From contig NZ_CP007215.2 in the NCBI RefSeq assembly GCF_000300455.3, forward strand, positions 4,030,001-4,094,000: a stretch of 64,000 nt of DNA, written 5' to 3'. The position numbers and the translations under genes were made by a program. The notes beneath the pieces are model-generated. The model was not told where the DNA came from. It ran no database searches and saw only the letters and a list, made by a program, of their open reading frames with translations. Positions within the stretch are counted from its first letter, which is position 1. Every line of letters starts with the position of its first letter. This DNA is from Kosakonia sacchari SP1 (lineage in GTDB: Bacteria; Pseudomonadota; Gammaproteobacteria; Enterobacterales; Enterobacteriaceae). This document shows, in pieces, positions 11,960 through 23,757 of the stretch.

Positions 11960-13200
11960 CACACACCTCGTGTAAACGCCTGGGCTTTCTCCAGACGCGT
12001 TTCATAATCTATGCGTAGCAGCAGCGTAATCGCCACTGACATAATTAATAAACTGGAACCACCGTAACTGATAAGCGGCAGCGTCAACCCTTTGGTCGGC
12101 AGCATACCTGCTGCTGCACCAACGTTAACCAGCGCCTGGAAGCTAAACCAGATACCTATTGAACAGGCCAGAAACCCCGAAAAACGGTGATCAATTTCCA
12201 GCGCTTTCCGCCCAATGGACATGGCGCGGAAAGCGACGAAGAATACCATTAAAAGTGCCAATACCACACCGATATAACCGAGTTCTTCCCCGATAATGGA
12301 GAAGATAAAGTCGGTGTGTGCTTCCGGCAGATATTCCAGTTTCTGAACCGAATTACCTAAACCCTGGCCCCACAATTCACCGCGACCAAACGCCATTAAC
12401 GACTGGGTAAGCTGATAACCGCTACCAAAGGGATCTTCCCACGGGTTCCAGAACGACGTTACGCGGCGAATACGATAAGGTTCGGCAAGGATCAGCAGTA
12501 CCACTGCGGAAATACCCATCCCGATAATGGCGATGAACTGCCACAATTTCGCCCCCGCCAGGAACAGCATCGCCAGCGTGGTAATAAACAGTACAACCAC
12601 CGTACCCAAGTCCGGCTGCGCCAGCAGCAACACCGCCAGCACCAGGATTACGCCCATCGGTTTTAAGAAGCCGCGCAGGTTGTTTCGCACTTCGTCGACT
12701 TTGCGCACCAGGTAGTTGGCCAGATAGCAGAACAGCGACAGCTTGGTGAACTCCGCCGGCTGGAAACGCATCAGCCCGAGGTCAATCCAGCGCGATGCCC
12801 CGTTGATCGAACTCCCCACAACCAGCACCACCAGCAGCATGATGATCGCAGCGATCAGCATTGCTGAACTGTATTTTTGCCAGAAATCCATTGGCAGCCG
12901 CAATGTCACCATCGACATACAAAACGCCAGGAACAGATACAGCGCGTGACGCTTGGCGAAGAAGAACGGATCATCCGTCAGGCGCTGCCCAACAGGCATC
13001 GACGCCGACGTCACCATGATGAAGCCGATTGCCGCAAGGCCCAGCGTCAGCCACAGCAGCGTACGGTCATACATGACCAGGCTGTCGGTGTCCTTCTGTC
13101 GCGAGCCCATGACCCAGCCTTTTAACGCCGCGAAAAGCCAGGCCAGGATGCTAAATCCGGGCAGGCGCGGCATTCTTGAGCGGGGGAGCGTTAAACGCAT
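11959..13200 (-). CDS. ftsW: Septal peptidoglycan polymerase FtsW (SEDS family)
   Basis: 413 residues with about ten transmembrane segments (414 in E. coli). FtsW polymerises lipid II glycan strands at the septum with its partner FtsI. Visible landmarks are the [20 protein letters not shown] loop, which carries the catalytic region of SEDS proteins, the [15 protein letters not shown] segment and [11 protein letters not shown] near the end. It overlaps murG and murD by single bases (TGATG junctions). Confidence 0.98.
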   Translation of the reverse strand: MRLTLPRSRMPRLPGFSILAWLFAALKGWVMGSRQKDTDSLVMYDRTLLWLTLGLAAIGFIMVTSASMPVGQRLTDDPFFFAKRHALYLFLAFCMSMVTLRLPMDFWQKYSSAMLIAAIIMLLVVLVVGSSINGASRWIDLGLMRFQPAEFTKLSLFCYLANYLVRKVDEVRNNLRGFLKPMGVILVLAVLLLAQPDLGTVVVLFITTLAMLFLAGAKLWQFIAIIGMGISAVVLLILAEPYRIRRVTSFWNPWEDPFGSGYQLTQSLMAFGRGELWGQGLGNSVQKLEYLPEAHTDFIFSIIGEELGYIGVVLALLMVFFVAFRAMSIGRKALEIDHRFSGFLACSIGIWFSFQALVNVGAAAGMLPTKGLTLPLISYGGSSLLIMSVAITLLLRIDYETRLEKAQAFTRGV

Positions 13201-14516
13201 CAGCCTAACTCCTGCGCCAGACGGGTAAAGACATCGCCCCGTTGTTCGAAATTCTTAAACTGATCGAGGCTGGCGCAAGCAGGTGACAACAGCACCATAT
13301 CGCCAGGCTGTACACGGGTCGCGATTAGCCGCATGGCCTGATCCATTGTCTCGGTTTGATCCGCGATTTCCGGACGCAGCGCCGCCAACTCCGCGCCGTC
13401 ACGGCCGAAGCAGTAAAGACGGATACGATCGCCGCCCAAATAACGCTTCAGCGGCGAGAAATCAGCCGACTTCCCGTCGCCGCCGAGCAGTAAATGCAGC
13501 GTGCCGTCAATATGCAAACCATTTAATGCCGCTTCAGTACTGCCGACATTCGTTGCTTTTGAGTCGTTAATCCAGCGCACGCCGTTATGCTCCAGCGCCA
13601 GCTGGAAGCGGTGCGCCAGCCCGGTAAACGTCGTCAACGCTTTCAGGCTGCTGGCGCGCGGTAAACCGACGGCATCAGCCAGCGCCAGCGCTGCCAGCGC
13701 GTTGGTGTAGTTGTGCTGGCCGCTCAGTTTCATCTCAGCCACGTTCAGCACTTTCTCACCTTTCACGCGCAGCCAGGTTTCACCTTGTTGGCGGTTTAAG
13801 TGGTAATCGCCGACATCAACGCCAAAACTGACACAACGCTCATCTGCGCCGCGTACCGGCATCGTCAACGCGTCATCGGAATTCACCACGCACACTTTCG
13901 CATTTTCATAGACGCGCAGCTTGGCGGCACGATATTGCTGCAACCCAAACGGATAGCGATCCATATGATCTTCCGTGACGTTCAAGATGGTGGCCGCCGC
14001 CGCGTGCAGGCTTGACGTCGTTTCCAACTGGAAGCTGGAAAGCTCAAGCACATAGAGTTCGCGCTCATCGTCGAGGAGCATCAGCGCCGGCAGACCGATA
14101 TTACCGCCGACCCCGACGTTCACCCCGGCAGCTTCGGCCATCTCGCCGACCAGCTTGGTCACGGTACTTTTGCCGTTGGAACCGGTAATCGCGATAACCG
14201 GTGCCTGCGCTTCACGGCAAAACAGCTCGATATCGCCAACAATCTCAACGCCAGCATCTGCCGCCGCGCTCAAAGAAGGATGCGCCAGCGAGATGCCTGG
14301 GCTGGCAACAATCAGATCGGCGGCCAGCAACCAGTCATCGTTAAGACTACCAAGATGGCGCTCCACCGCCTCCGGCAGCTTGTCCAGCCCCGGCGGAGAA
14401 ACGCGCGTATCCATCACTCGCGGTGTGACACCACGTGCGAGGAAAAAGTCCACGCAGGAAAGGCCTGTGAGACCCAAACCGATGATGACGACTTTTTTAC
14501 CCTGGTAATCAGCCAT
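13200..14516 (-). CDS. murD: UDP-N-acetylmuramoyl-L-alanine-D-glutamate ligase MurD
   Basis: 438 residues, the same as E. coli MurD. It adds D-Glu to UDP-MurNAc-L-Ala. The N-terminal UDP-binding Rossmann motif is [12 protein letters not shown] near 9-20; the ATP loop is [13 protein letters not shown] near 109-121; the histidine-containing DHMDRYPFG segment near 182 and the C-terminal [15 protein letters not shown] segment are typical of the family. It lies two bases after mraY. Confidence 0.99.
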   Translation of the reverse strand: MADYQGKKVVIIGLGLTGLSCVDFFLARGVTPRVMDTRVSPPGLDKLPEAVERHLGSLNDDWLLAADLIVASPGISLAHPSLSAAADAGVEIVGDIELFCREAQAPVIAITGSNGKSTVTKLVGEMAEAAGVNVGVGGNIGLPALMLLDDERELYVLELSSFQLETTSSLHAAAATILNVTEDHMDRYPFGLQQYRAAKLRVYENAKVCVVNSDDALTMPVRGADERCVSFGVDVGDYHLNRQQGETWLRVKGEKVLNVAEMKLSGQHNYTNALAALALADAVGLPRASSLKALTTFTGLAHRFQLALEHNGVRWINDSKATNVGSTEAALNGLHIDGTLHLLLGGDGKSADFSPLKRYLGGDRIRLYCFGRDGAELAALRPEIADQTETMDQAMRLIATRVQPGDMVLLSPACASLDQFKNFEQRGDVFTRLAQELG

Positions 14517-14518
14517 GA

Positions 14519-15601
14519 TTAACGTACCTTCAGCGTTGCCAGGCCAATCAGCACCAGCATCAGCGAAATAATCCAGAAGCGCACGATCACGCGCGGTTCC
14601 GGCCAGCCTTTCAGTTCATAGTGGTGATGAATCGGCGCCATACGAAAAATACGTTGGCCACGCAGTTTGAATGAACCGACCTGCAAAATGACCGACAGTG
14701 TTTCCACCACAAACACCCCACCCATGATCACCAGCAGAAACTCCTGGCGCAGCAGCACGGCGATAATGCCCAGCGCGCCGCCCAGCGCCAGTGAACCGAC
14801 ATCACCCATAAAGACCTGTGCCGGATAGGTGTTAAACCACAAGAAGCCCAACCCTGCGCCGACAATCGCCGTACAGACAATCACCAGTTCCCCTGCGTGA
14901 CGCAGATAGGGAATGTGCAGGTAATTAGCAAAATTCATGTTGCCGGTCGCCCACGCCACCAGCGCAAAACCGCCGGCAACGAAGACCGTCGGCATAATCG
15001 CCAGACCATCCAGGCCATCCGTTAGGTTGACCGCGTTACCGGTGCCAACAATCACAAAATAAGCCAGCAGAATGTAAAACATGCCCAGTTGCGGCATCAC
15101 ATCTTTAAAGAACGGCACCACCAGTTCGGTTGCGGGCGTATCTTTCCCCGCCAGATAGAGCGCAAACGCTACACCCAACGCAATGACTGACATCCAGAAA
15201 TACTTCCAGCGTGCAATCAGACCCTTGGTGTCTTTACGCACCACTTTGCGGTAATCATCGACAAAGCCAATCGCGCCATAACCCACCAGTACCACCAGCA
15301 CGCACCAGACGTAGGGGTTGGATGGGTACGCCCACAGCACAACAGAAACCACAATCGCGGTCAGGATCATGATCCCGCCCATCGTTGGCGTGCCGCGTTT
15401 ACTGAAGTGCGATTCCGGACCATCGGTACGCACCACCTGGCCAAAAGAGAGCTTTTGCAAGCGGGCTATCATGCGCGGTCCCATCCACAATGAGATGAAG
15501 AGCGCGGTCAGCAGGCTGACAATGGCGCGAAACGTCAAATAGGAAAAGACGTTAAAGCCGGAATAATATTTGACCAAATGTTCGGCCAGCCACACTAACA
15601 T
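14519..15601 (-). CDS. mraY: Phospho-MurNAc-pentapeptide transferase MraY
   Basis: 360-residue polytopic inner-membrane enzyme that transfers phospho-MurNAc-pentapeptide to undecaprenyl phosphate, forming lipid I. The family motifs are all visible: FVDDYRKV with the paired aspartates near 115, [14 protein letters not shown] near 187, [12 protein letters not shown] near 264 and the histidine loop [15 protein letters not shown] near 321. Length equals E. coli. It overlaps murF by seven bases. Confidence 0.99.
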   Translation of the reverse strand: MLVWLAEHLVKYYSGFNVFSYLTFRAIVSLLTALFISLWMGPRMIARLQKLSFGQVVRTDGPESHFSKRGTPTMGGIMILTAIVVSVVLWAYPSNPYVWCVLVVLVGYGAIGFVDDYRKVVRKDTKGLIARWKYFWMSVIALGVAFALYLAGKDTPATELVVPFFKDVMPQLGMFYILLAYFVIVGTGNAVNLTDGLDGLAIMPTVFVAGGFALVAWATGNMNFANYLHIPYLRHAGELVIVCTAIVGAGLGFLWFNTYPAQVFMGDVGSLALGGALGIIAVLLRQEFLLVIMGGVFVVETLSVILQVGSFKLRGQRIFRMAPIHHHYELKGWPEPRVIVRFWIISLMLVLIGLATLKVR

Positions 15602-16953
15602 GTCCCGTTCTCCTGTAATTCGCGTACCACCTCTTCCATGGCGGAGCTACGTGAACCTTTCACCAAAATAGTAATAATTTTCTGCTCAGCGATAAGCGCT
15701 TTTAAGCGCGCTGTCACTGCCGCTTTATCGTTAAAATGCTCGCCTACGCCGCTGGCTTTGCTCAACGCTTTGCTCAACGTGCCGACGCTGAGAACTTTAT
15801 CGATGCCAACGGCTTTCGCCGCTTCACCGACCTGGATATGACACGCTTCACTCTCATCACCCAGCTCAGCCATATCGCCAACCACCATTACGCGGTAACC
15901 CGGCATTTCAGATAACACCTGCGCAGCGGCAGTCATAGAACCGACGTTGGCGTTATAGGTGTCATCCAGCAGCAGTTGATTCTCACCCAACCGCACCGGG
16001 AATAAACGCCCCGGCACCGCTTTCAGGTTTGCCAGCCCACGTTTTACCGCGTCCAGGCTTGCGCCAACCGCCATCGCAAGCGCCGTTGCTGCCAGCGAAT
16101 TGGCGATATTGTGGCGACCCGGCAGAGGCAGCGTGACATCCACATTGCCGGTTGGGGTTTGCAGCGTGAACTCGGTGCCATGTGAAGTCACATGCACGTT
16201 TGTCGCGGCAAAATCGCTGTTTGCTGCATTGGGAGAGAAGCGCCAGACTTTGCGATCGCCAATAATGCTCTGCCAGTTCAGCCAGTCATTATTGTCGGCA
16301 TTCATAATGGCAATACCGTTAGCGGGCAGACCGGTGTAAATTTCACCTTTCGCTTTCGCCACACCGGCAAGCGAGCCAAAGCCTTCCAGATGCGCTGCCG
16401 CCAGGTTATTAACCAGCGCGGCTTCCGGGCGCGTCAGCCCAACAGTCCATGCGATTTCACCCTGGTGGTTCGCCCCCAGTTCAATCACCGCAAACTGGTG
16501 TTCTTTGGTCAGGCGCAACAAGGTCATTGGCACGCCAATATCATTGTTGAGGTTGCCTGCGGTGTAGAGCGTATTGCCGCATTCGCTGAGAATGGCGGCA
16601 GTCATCTCTTTCACTGATGTCTTGCCGGAAGAACCGGTCAGCGCCACCACGCGCGTTGGCACTTGCTGGCGAACCCAGGCCGCCAGCTCACCAAAGGCCT
16701 GGCGGGTGTCCTGCACCACTAACTGCGGCAGGTCGATATCCAGTTTTCGGCTCACCAGCAGCGCGCCCGCGCCACCCTCTTTCGCTTTATCTGCGAAGTC
16801 GTGAGCATCAAAACGCTCGCCTTTCAAAGCAACAAACAGGCAACCCGGCGTCAGTTTACGTGTGTCGGTGGTTACCGCCTCAATCACCACATCCTGGCCG
16901 TGCAGTTCCGCGTGCAGCGTGCGGGTAAGTTGACTCAGCGTTACGCTAATCAT
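15595..16953 (-). CDS. murF: UDP-MurNAc-tripeptide-D-Ala-D-Ala ligase MurF
   Basis: 452 residues, the E. coli length. It attaches D-Ala-D-Ala to complete the UDP-MurNAc pentapeptide, using the product of ddlB in this same cluster. The ATP loop is [14 protein letters not shown] near 104-117; [13 protein letters not shown] near 158 and [14 protein letters not shown] near 326 are Mur-ligase motifs. The ATG overlaps the murE stop by four bases. Confidence 0.99.
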   Translation of the reverse strand: MISVTLSQLTRTLHAELHGQDVVIEAVTTDTRKLTPGCLFVALKGERFDAHDFADKAKEGGAGALLVSRKLDIDLPQLVVQDTRQAFGELAAWVRQQVPTRVVALTGSSGKTSVKEMTAAILSECGNTLYTAGNLNNDIGVPMTLLRLTKEHQFAVIELGANHQGEIAWTVGLTRPEAALVNNLAAAHLEGFGSLAGVAKAKGEIYTGLPANGIAIMNADNNDWLNWQSIIGDRKVWRFSPNAANSDFAATNVHVTSHGTEFTLQTPTGNVDVTLPLPGRHNIANSLAATALAMAVGASLDAVKRGLANLKAVPGRLFPVRLGENQLLLDDTYNANVGSMTAAAQVLSEMPGYRVMVVGDMAELGDESEACHIQVGEAAKAVGIDKVLSVGTLSKALSKASGVGEHFNDKAAVTARLKALIAEQKIITILVKGSRSSAMEEVVRELQENGTC

Positions 16954-18437
16954 GCCACTACCCCCAGTAAACGCGCCGCGGTGACGCGATCGGAGTAATC
17001 CAGACGCCGCGTACCCACAATCTGATAATCTTCATGGCCTTTACCGGCCAGCAGCACGACATCATTCTCTTTGGCTTGCATGATGGCATTTGTCACCGCT
17101 TCCGCGCGGCCTTCCACCACGCGCGCCTGGCCCGCATCCAGCATGCCCGCAAGGATGTCGTTAATAATGGCGCGCGGCTCTTCGGTGCGCGGGTTGTCAT
17201 CCGTCACAACCGGGACATCGGAGAATTGCTCGGCAATCGCACCCATTAATGGTCGTTTGCCTTTATCGCGATCGCCGCCGCAGCCAAACACGCACCACAG
17301 TTTGCCAGTGCAATGCAAGCGCGCCGCCTGCAGCGCTTTTTCCAGCGCATCCGGCGTGTGGGCATAATCGACAACCACGGTCGGTTTACCCGGCGCGCTG
17401 AACACCTCCATACGACCGCAAACCGGTTGCAGACGGGATGCGGTTTTCAGCAGTTCACTCAGCGGGTAACCCAGCGCCAGCAGCGTTGCCAGCGCCAGCA
17501 GCAGGTTACTGACGTTAAACGCGCCCATCAGGCGGCTTTCAATTTCACCTTCGCCCCATGAGGAGTCGAAATGGATCGTCGCGCCACTATCGTGGTAATC
17601 AACGTTTACCGCGTTTAACCAGCGTCCATGACAGTCCGGATTGATATTTCCTTCCATCGATACCGCAACGGCGTCCGGTAATTTGGCCAGCCAGCGACGA
17701 CCAACTTCGTCGTCAGCATTAATGATCGCCTGACCATAATGGTGAGAAGAGAACAGTAGCCACTTCGCCGCTTCGTAGTTCGCCATATCACCGTGATAAT
17801 CCAGATGATCGCGGCTTAAATTGGTGAACACGCTGGCGGCAAATTTCAGTGCCGCCACGCGATGCTGAACCAGGCCGTGGGAAGAGACTTCCATCGCAGC
17901 AAAGGTCGCTTTTTGCGCCACCAGCCCGGCAATGACATGCTGAACGTCAACAGCAGATCCGGTGGTATTTTCCGTCGGCACGACATTACCGAGCAGACCG
18001 TTGCCCACCGTGCCCATTACCGCGCTGGTTTCGCCAAGCAGTTGGCTCCACTGTGCCAGTAACTGTGTGGTGGTGGTTTTACCGTTAGTCCCGGTTACGC
18101 CGATAAGGCGCAGTTGCTCAGAAGGCTCGCCGTAAAAACGACCTGCCAGCGCGGAAAGGCGCTCATTTAACTGGCTGAGGTAAATGACTGGAACACCGTG
18201 CATTTCACGAATTTCACCGTCATTTGCTTCATCTTTCGCTTCAGCAATAATGGCAGCAACACCTTGCGCAATCGCCTGCGGGATATATCGACGCCCGTCC
18301 GCCTGATGACCGACCACTGCCACAAAAAGATCGCCCGAGGCAGCCACACGGCTGTCGAGTGTCATCTCTCGTAGCGCTCGCGCAGGTAGCATTGGCACCC
18401 ACGGAGCGAGAAGGTCGCGCAAATTACGATCTGCCAC
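16950..18437 (-). CDS. murE: UDP-MurNAc-tripeptide synthetase MurE
   Basis: 495 residues from a GTG start, the same length and start type as E. coli. It adds meso-diaminopimelate to UDP-MurNAc-L-Ala-D-Glu. [15 protein letters not shown] near 113-127 is the ATP loop. The [10 protein letters not shown] motif near 412-421 is the DNPR signature that selects meso-diaminopimelate over lysine, consistent with a Gram-negative wall. It overlaps ftsI by 14 bases. Confidence 0.99.
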   Translation of the reverse strand: MADRNLRDLLAPWVPMLPARALREMTLDSRVAASGDLFVAVVGHQADGRRYIPQAIAQGVAAIIAEAKDEANDGEIREMHGVPVIYLSQLNERLSALAGRFYGEPSEQLRLIGVTGTNGKTTTTQLLAQWSQLLGETSAVMGTVGNGLLGNVVPTENTTGSAVDVQHVIAGLVAQKATFAAMEVSSHGLVQHRVAALKFAASVFTNLSRDHLDYHGDMANYEAAKWLLFSSHHYGQAIINADDEVGRRWLAKLPDAVAVSMEGNINPDCHGRWLNAVNVDYHDSGATIHFDSSWGEGEIESRLMGAFNVSNLLLALATLLALGYPLSELLKTASRLQPVCGRMEVFSAPGKPTVVVDYAHTPDALEKALQAARLHCTGKLWCVFGCGGDRDKGKRPLMGAIAEQFSDVPVVTDDNPRTEEPRAIINDILAGMLDAGQARVVEGRAEAVTNAIMQAKENDVVLLAGKGHEDYQIVGTRRLDYSDRVTAARLLGVVA

Positions 18438-20190
18438 CTGATCCCTCGCCTTGATTAATTACAAATTCACTTTTTTCGCCCGTGGTCAGCGCATCCGGCT
18501 CAATGTTCATGGTGCGCAGAACGCCGCCCATGATGGCACCAAAGACCGGCGCGGACACGGCGCCACCGTAGTATTTACCCGCTTGCGGATCGTTGATCAC
18601 CACCACCAGCGCAAAGCGCGGGCGGCTGGCAGGCGCGACGCCTGCGGTGTAAGCAATGTATTTGTTGATATAGCGGCCATCGGGACCGACTTTTTTCGCC
18701 GTACCGGTTTTAATCGCGATGCGATAACCCTTGATGGCGGCCTTCACACCGCCGCCGCCTGGTAGCGCCACGCTTTCCATCATGTGTACAACGGTACGGA
18801 CAATGGATTCGTTGAAGATGCGTTCGCCCGGCACTGGCGGATCAACTTTGGTGATCGACAGCGGGCGATAGATGCCATAGCTGCCAATGGTTGCGTAGAC
18901 TCGCGCTAACTGTAACGGCGTTACCATTAGCCCGTAGCCGAAAGAGAAGGTGGCCCTCTCTATGTCAGACCACCGTTGTTTTTGAGGAAATAAGCCACTG
19001 CGTTCCCCGACCATCCCCAAATTGGTCGTTTTTCCCAGGCCAAAACGTGAGTAAGTATCTACTAACGCTGAGGAGGGCATCGCTAACGCCAGCTTAGAAA
19101 CGCCGACGTTACTCGACTTCTGTAAGACCCCGGTGAGGGTTAATTCGCTGTATCTAGCCACGTCTTTGATTTCATGGCCGTTAATACGATAAGGCACCGT
19201 ATTCAGCACCGTATTTGGCGTTACCACACCGCGCTGAAGAGCGGTCATGACGACCATCGGTTTCACGGTGGAACCCGGTTCAAATACGTCGGTAATGGCG
19301 CGGTTACGCATCGCATCTTTCGACGTGCCGGTGAAGTTGTTTGGGTTATAGGAAGGGCTGTTGGCCATTGCCAGCACTTCGCCGGTGTTCACATCCACCA
19401 GCACGGCGCTGCCCGACTCCGCTTTGTTAAACGCCACAGCGTTATTCAGCTCGCGATAGACCAGCGCCTGTAAACGCTCATCAATACTTAATGCAAGATT
19501 GTGCGCCGCCTGGCTATCGGTAGACGAAATATCTTCGATCACGCGCCCGTAGCGGTCTTTACGCACAATGCGTTCACCTGGCTGACCGGTGAGCCATTTA
19601 TCAAAGCTCTTCTCAACGCCTTCAATGCCCTGACTGTCGACGTTGGTAAAACCGATGAGGTGAGCGGTTACTTCTCCGGACGGATAGTAACGGCGAGACT
19701 CTTCACGCAGATGAATACCGGGTAATTTCAGTTTCTTGATGTAATCGCCGAGATCAGGATTCACCTGACGTGCAAGATAAATAAAGCGCATCTTCGGGTT
19801 GGCATTGATGCGCGAAGCAAGCTGGTCGAGCGGCATATTCAACGCGTCAGAGAGCGCCTTCCAGCGATTATCCAGTGTCACACCGCCCGCATCGTGTAGC
19901 TCTTTCGGATCCGCCCAGATAGCTTTCACCGGCACACTCACCGCCAGTGGGCGACCAGAACGGTCGGTTATCATCCCGCGTGATGTCGCCACTTCTTGTA
20001 CACGCAGGGAACGCATATCCCCTTCGCGCACCAGCATGTCCGGATTGACAACTTGCAGATAGGCAACGCGTCCGAGCAGGAACGCCAGCGCCAGTAGGAT
20101 ACAACCGCAAAGCAACGCAAAACGCCAACTGACAAAGTTGGCCTGTTCTTCCTGGCGTTTTGGTTTAAGCGTTTTCGCCGCTGCTTTCAT
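18424..20190 (-). CDS. ftsI: Septal transpeptidase FtsI (penicillin-binding protein 3)
   Basis: 588 residues, identical in length to E. coli PBP3. It is a class B PBP that cross-links septal peptidoglycan together with FtsW. A short cytoplasmic tail precedes the transmembrane helix (about 24-44). The transpeptidase motifs are complete: active-site Ser307 in GSTVKPM, SSN near 359 and KTGTA near 494. I see no insertion after the YRI segment of the kind linked to beta-lactam resistance (the region reads [17 protein letters not shown]). It follows ftsL by 25 bases. Confidence 0.99.
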   Translation of the reverse strand: MKAAAKTLKPKRQEEQANFVSWRFALLCGCILLALAFLLGRVAYLQVVNPDMLVREGDMRSLRVQEVATSRGMITDRSGRPLAVSVPVKAIWADPKELHDAGGVTLDNRWKALSDALNMPLDQLASRINANPKMRFIYLARQVNPDLGDYIKKLKLPGIHLREESRRYYPSGEVTAHLIGFTNVDSQGIEGVEKSFDKWLTGQPGERIVRKDRYGRVIEDISSTDSQAAHNLALSIDERLQALVYRELNNAVAFNKAESGSAVLVDVNTGEVLAMANSPSYNPNNFTGTSKDAMRNRAITDVFEPGSTVKPMVVMTALQRGVVTPNTVLNTVPYRINGHEIKDVARYSELTLTGVLQKSSNVGVSKLALAMPSSALVDTYSRFGLGKTTNLGMVGERSGLFPQKQRWSDIERATFSFGYGLMVTPLQLARVYATIGSYGIYRPLSITKVDPPVPGERIFNESIVRTVVHMMESVALPGGGGVKAAIKGYRIAIKTGTAKKVGPDGRYINKYIAYTAGVAPASRPRFALVVVINDPQAGKYYGGAVSAPVFGAIMGGVLRTMNIEPDALTTGEKSEFVINQGEGSGGRS

Positions 20191-20215
20191 GCGTTGCGTG
20201 ATTCCTTATTCATCT

Positions 20216-20581
20216 CTATTTCTGCACCACAATATTTTCCTGTGAGGGATCGACATGCTGCATTTGCAGCTTTTCTGTGGCGATCCGTTCAACCCGGCTA
20301 TGATCGCCGAGCGCGTTCTCTTCAAGGATCAGGTTGCGCCATTCGATATCCAGCGCGTCACGCTCAATAACCAATTGTTCACGCTGTGCGGTTAACAAAC
20401 GCGTGTGATGTGCGGTGGTGACCACTGTCACTGCCGTCATGATGATGCAAATGAACAAGCAGAGTGGCAGTTTCCCAAATCGCAAAAGATCGTCGCCGAT
20501 CACGCCAGGCAAAGCATGGCGCTCGTTGCTTCCTAACGATCCCTTCACTTTGCTCAGGGTCTCTGTCACTCTGCCGATCAT
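20216..20581 (-). CDS. ftsL: Cell division protein FtsL
   Basis: 121-residue bitopic protein, the E. coli length. A cytoplasmic tail of about 37 residues is followed by one membrane helix ([20 protein letters not shown], about 38-57) and a periplasmic leucine-zipper-like helix ([20 protein letters not shown] onward) that pairs with FtsB. FtsL activates FtsWI in the divisome. Its ATG overlaps the rsmH stop by four bases. Confidence 0.98.
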   Translation of the reverse strand: MIGRVTETLSKVKGSLGSNERHALPGVIGDDLLRFGKLPLCLFICIIMTAVTVVTTAHHTRLLTAQREQLVIERDALDIEWRNLILEENALGDHSRVERIATEKLQMQHVDPSQENIVVQK

Positions 20582-21519
20582 GCGTTCGTCCTCTCTGCAA
20601 TGCGCAGAACTGAACTACGGGCACGTGGGTTTTCAGCCACTTCTTCTTCACCCGGCATCAACTTTCCTAAGGCTCGCAACTGACGGCCACCCAGTTTCCT
20701 GAGTTGCTCTTCGGTCATCGGCAACCCGGCAGGAACCTGCGGGCCACGGCTTTGCTCACGCATAAAGCGTTTCACAATGCGGTCTTCCAGCGAATGGAAG
20801 CTGATAATCGAAAGCCGCCCTCCCGGGGCAAGCACGCCGAGCGAGTTTTTTAGCGCCAGCTCTATCTCCTCCAGTTCACTGTTCACCCAAATGCGCACCG
20901 CCTGGAAGGTACGGGTCGCGGGATGTTTGAATTTGTCCTTCACCGGTGTTGCCGCCGCCACCACTTCCGCCAGCTCTTTGGTGCGGGTCATGGGATCGAG
21001 ACGGTTGCGCTCGACAATGGCGCGGGCAATACGTTTGGCAAAGCGCTCCTCGCCGAAGGTTTTTAAAACCCAGGCGATATCGGCTTCCTCAGCGGTTTGT
21101 AGCCATTGTGCAGCAGACTGGCCGCGAGTGGGATCCATACGCATGTCTAACGGGCCATCACGCATAAAGGAAAAGCCGCGTTCCGGATCGTCAAGCTGCG
21201 GTGAAGAGACGCCAAGATCGAGAAGAATGCCGTCGATCTTGCCAATAAGGTCGCGCTCGCTGACATAATCAGCAAGCGCGGAAAAAGGACCATGAATGAT
21301 GGAGAAGCGGGGATCATCAATGGTTTGTGCTACAGCAATCGCCTGCGGATCGCGATCGATCGCCAGCAAGCGTCCTTCCGCTCCCAGTTGGGAGAGGATC
21401 AAGCGCGAGTGGCCACCGCGACCAAAAGTGCCATCGATGTAAATGCCATCCGGACGAATATTCAGGCCGTTAACGGCCTCATCCAGCAGCACCGTCGTGT
21501 GTTTAAAATTTTCCATCAT
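20578..21519 (-). CDS. rsmH: 16S rRNA m4C1402 methyltransferase RsmH
   Basis: 313 residues. RsmH methylates the N4 of C1402 in 16S rRNA. The S-adenosylmethionine motif [12 protein letters not shown] lies near 27-38, and [15 protein letters not shown] near 97-111 is the family signature. Three ATGs occur in a row; the second gives the E. coli length. The first (21522) shares its A with the mraZ TAA stop, so translation is coupled whichever is used. Confidence 0.97.
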   Translation of the reverse strand: MMENFKHTTVLLDEAVNGLNIRPDGIYIDGTFGRGGHSRLILSQLGAEGRLLAIDRDPQAIAVAQTIDDPRFSIIHGPFSALADYVSERDLIGKIDGILLDLGVSSPQLDDPERGFSFMRDGPLDMRMDPTRGQSAAQWLQTAEEADIAWVLKTFGEERFAKRIARAIVERNRLDPMTRTKELAEVVAAATPVKDKFKHPATRTFQAVRIWVNSELEEIELALKNSLGVLAPGGRLSIISFHSLEDRIVKRFMREQSRGPQVPAGLPMTEEQLRKLGGRQLRALGKLMPGEEEVAENPRARSSVLRIAERTNA

Positions 21520-21521
21520 CA

Positions 21522-21980
21522 TTACAGAGACAAATCCTGCAACCGATCCGAAAGCGCTTCGGAACCCGATTGCTCAGCGTCGATATCTTCCTTGACCTGT
21601 TGATACCAGGTCGTTTCGTCCCACAGCTCAAATTTATTGAACTGCCCGACCAGCATCACTTCTTTCGTTAACCCGGCGTGTTGCCGTAAAACAGGCGCAA
21701 TCAAAATGCGCCCGGCGCTATCCATCTGGCACTCGCTGGCATGCCCCAGCAACAAACGTTGTACGCGCCGTTCGAGCGGATTCATGCTCGACAAACGCGA
21801 CAGTTTTTGCTCGATAATTTCCCATTCGGGCAAAGGGTAAAGCAGCAGGCATGAGTGACGGATGTCAATGGTGCAAACCATTTGACCGGAGGCATTCTCC
21901 TGCAGCAAATCCCGATATCGGGTGGGAACGGATAACCGCCCTTTGCTGTCGAGATTGACTAACGTCGCTCCACGGAACAT
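21522..21980 (-). CDS. mraZ: Transcriptional regulator MraZ
   Basis: 152 residues, the E. coli length; first gene of the dcw cluster. MraZ is built of two AbrB-like halves, each with a DxxxR-type motif ([15 protein letters not shown] near 9-23; [15 protein letters not shown] near 86-100), and forms a ring that binds repeats in its own promoter. In E. coli it represses the cluster and is toxic in excess unless RsmH is co-expressed. The operator is visible immediately upstream. Confidence 0.98.
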   Translation of the reverse strand: MFRGATLVNLDSKGRLSVPTRYRDLLQENASGQMVCTIDIRHSCLLLYPLPEWEIIEQKLSRLSSMNPLERRVQRLLLGHASECQMDSAGRILIAPVLRQHAGLTKEVMLVGQFNKFELWDETTWYQQVKEDIDAEQSGSEALSDRLQDLSL

Positions 21981-22009
21981 TTCCGATTCACCCCCAGCTG
22001 ACCCTTTTA

Positions 22010-22034
22010 CACCACTTTATCCCACAAATCCCCA
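22010..22034 (-). promoter_or_regulatory. MraZ operator: three TGGNN repeats at 10-bp spacing
   Basis: On the minus strand TGGGG (22034-22030), TGGGA (22024-22020) and TGGTG (22014-22010) are each separated by five bases, matching the published MraZ target of TGGGN units with 5-base spacers. The fourth position (22004-22000) reads GGGTC and is degenerate. The array begins right after the promoter -10 box. Confidence 0.85.
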
Positions 22035-22041
22035 CTGAAGG

Positions 22042-22071
22042 AGTTTACGGAGCGGAGGAAAAGCTTGTCAA
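22042..22071 (-). promoter_or_regulatory. Main dcw promoter (Pmra)
   Basis: Minus-strand TTGACA (22071-22066), an 18-base spacer, then TAAACT (22047-22042). This is a near-consensus sigma-70 promoter about 60 bases upstream of mraZ, with MraZ repeats at and after the expected start site. Confidence 0.85.
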
Positions 22072-22565
22072 GCCAGCGCAATGGCTAACCAGAACAAAAG
22101 ATCCCTTATTCGCAGTGAATATCTGCGTCGGTGAAATAGTGCTCAGCTTACGAGGCAAATTAACGTCATGAATATTTGCAAGAAAAAAAACAGAATATGC
22201 GCACGCGCGTTTAAAACCATTCAATTTCTGCGCGCGAAATATAAAGTGTCAGTTTGCGACGCGGGCGGCATTTTAAGACATATTGAAGAGAGTTAACAGC
22301 GCCAGTTACATCAACGCGCACATAGCGCGGCGGCACTTCCGCAGTGATAAAATCTCAACGCGATAAATGAACGTTAATTCAATGCATGTGGTCTTTTTTA
22401 GATGTAACAATTCAATACAAAAATCGGGATAAGTTACTTCTCAATTACGCTTTAAAAATGTTTTTTAAGAAATGGGCAAAATAAATTAACAACAGCCATT
22501 GGGAAATTAAGGATTTATCTTAGGAAAGTCTTAACAATAATTTGATTAAAGGTAAGCGGTGAATA
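22072..22565. other. Long spacer between cra and the dcw promoter
   Basis: About 490 bases with no gene I can recognise, partly AT-rich near 22400-22560. E. coli K-12 has a spacer of similar size here. The only open frame worth noting is a weak 42-codon candidate on the plus strand (22168-22296), listed separately. Confidence 0.7.
22168..22296 (+). CDS. Candidate small ORF, 42 codons, unknown
   Basis: An ATG-initiated frame ends in TAA after 42 codons, encoding a basic peptide with three cysteines (starts MNICKKKNR, ends LRHIEES). A GAGG lies 12 bases before the ATG, longer than ideal. It runs opposite to both neighbours (cra and mraZ). I do not recognise the sequence and cannot tell it from a chance frame; only conservation in related genomes would decide. 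Confidence 0.18.
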   Translation: MNICKKKNRICARAFKTIQFLRAKYKVSVCDAGGILRHIEES

Positions 22566-22592
22566 GTAAAAAGGCAGCGCTCGCTGCCTTTA
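22566..22592 (-). terminator. Terminator after cra
   Basis: AAGGCAG...CTGCCTT hairpin (about 22570-22590) followed on the minus strand by TTTTT, just after the cra stop. It separates cra from the dcw promoter. Confidence 0.8.
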
Positions 22593-22600
22593 ACCCGAAA

Positions 22601-23605
22601 CTATACCCGGCTAAGTATGCCGCGACGGTAGAGATTACGGCGAATGCGGCTAAGTCCCGCTTTCGGTTTGCGTGGCTCATCCAGACTTGCCAGCACGATC
22701 TCCAGAACGCGTTCGGCCACATCGCGATGACGCTGCGCCACCGCAAGCACCGGGCATTGCAGGAAATCCAGCAATTCATGATCGCCGAACGTGGCAATCG
22801 CCAAATCAGATGGCAACTTGCCGTCGCGACGCAGCGTCACATCCAGAACACCCTGTAATAAGGCAAATGAGGTGATAAACATCGCTTGCGGCATCGGGTT
22901 GGTTTCCAGCCATTTTTCAAACAGCTGCGCAGCGGCTTCCCGCTCATAACTGTTGGCGTAGAGATACTGAACCTCACGAGGATCGTCTTTCCACGCGGTG
23001 CGAAAGCCTTGCTCACGCAGGAAACTCACCGACAGCTCCGGTAACGCGCCAAGGTAAAGCACACGCTCCGCCGGGAATTTACGCAGCTCTTCCGCCAACA
23101 TTTCCGAATCATCCTGATCGGCACCGACAACGCTGGTGAAGTGTTCCCGATCCAATGCGCGATCGAGTGCGACGATCGGGAAGGAGTCATTCGCCCACCG
23201 TTGATAGAACGGATGCTCCGGCGGCAACGAAGTAGACACGATGATCGCGTCCACTTGCCGTTGCAGCAAATGTTCAATACAACGCATTTCGTTGTCAGGC
23301 TGATCTTCAGAGCAGGCAATTAGAAGCTGATAGCCGCGCTGACGCGCCTGGCGCTCCAGATAGTTGGCAATACGCGTGTAGCTCGTGTTTTCGAGATCGG
23401 GAATAACCAACCCAATCGAGCGAGTTCGTCCTGCTCGCAGCCCAGCCGCCACCGCGTTCGGGTGGTAGTTATGCTCACGAACAACCGCCATCACTTTCTC
23501 GACGGTTTTGTCGCTGACACGATACTGCTTCGCCTTACCATTAATGACGTAGCTGGCCGTGGTTCGTGAGACGCCGGCAAGCCGGGCGATTTCATCCAGT
23601 TTCAC
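22601..23605 (-). CDS. cra: Catabolite repressor/activator Cra (FruR)
   Basis: 334-residue LacI-family regulator, the E. coli length. The N-terminal helix-turn-helix [22 protein letters not shown] binds DNA; the rest is a periplasmic-binding-protein-like sensor domain for fructose 1-phosphate and related phosphates. Cra sets the balance between glycolysis and gluconeogenesis. It lies downstream of ilvIH behind the ilvH terminator, so it should have its own promoter in 23606-23728. Confidence 0.98.
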   Translation of the reverse strand: MKLDEIARLAGVSRTTASYVINGKAKQYRVSDKTVEKVMAVVREHNYHPNAVAAGLRAGRTRSIGLVIPDLENTSYTRIANYLERQARQRGYQLLIACSEDQPDNEMRCIEHLLQRQVDAIIVSTSLPPEHPFYQRWANDSFPIVALDRALDREHFTSVVGADQDDSEMLAEELRKFPAERVLYLGALPELSVSFLREQGFRTAWKDDPREVQYLYANSYEREAAAQLFEKWLETNPMPQAMFITSFALLQGVLDVTLRRDGKLPSDLAIATFGDHELLDFLQCPVLAVAQRHRDVAERVLEIVLASLDEPRKPKAGLSRIRRNLYRRGILSRV

Positions 23606-23728
23606 AATTGCCCCTTAAAATAATGCACTCCATAACCTTTTTAGGGATATAGGCTAATTTCCATAACATCTAAGCGCAGAATACTCACTGCGGCAACCGC
23701 TTTCGTATCGGGTTCCGTATGATTTCGC

Positions 23729-23757
23729 AAAAAAAAGCCCGGCGTAAGAGGCCGGGC
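23729..23757 (-). terminator. Terminator after ilvH
   Basis: GCCCGGC...GCCGGGC stem (23737-23743 with 23751-23757) followed on the minus strand by eight T. In K-12 the fruL leader frame overlaps the equivalent terminator; here that frame has no start codon (see findings). Confidence 0.88.
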
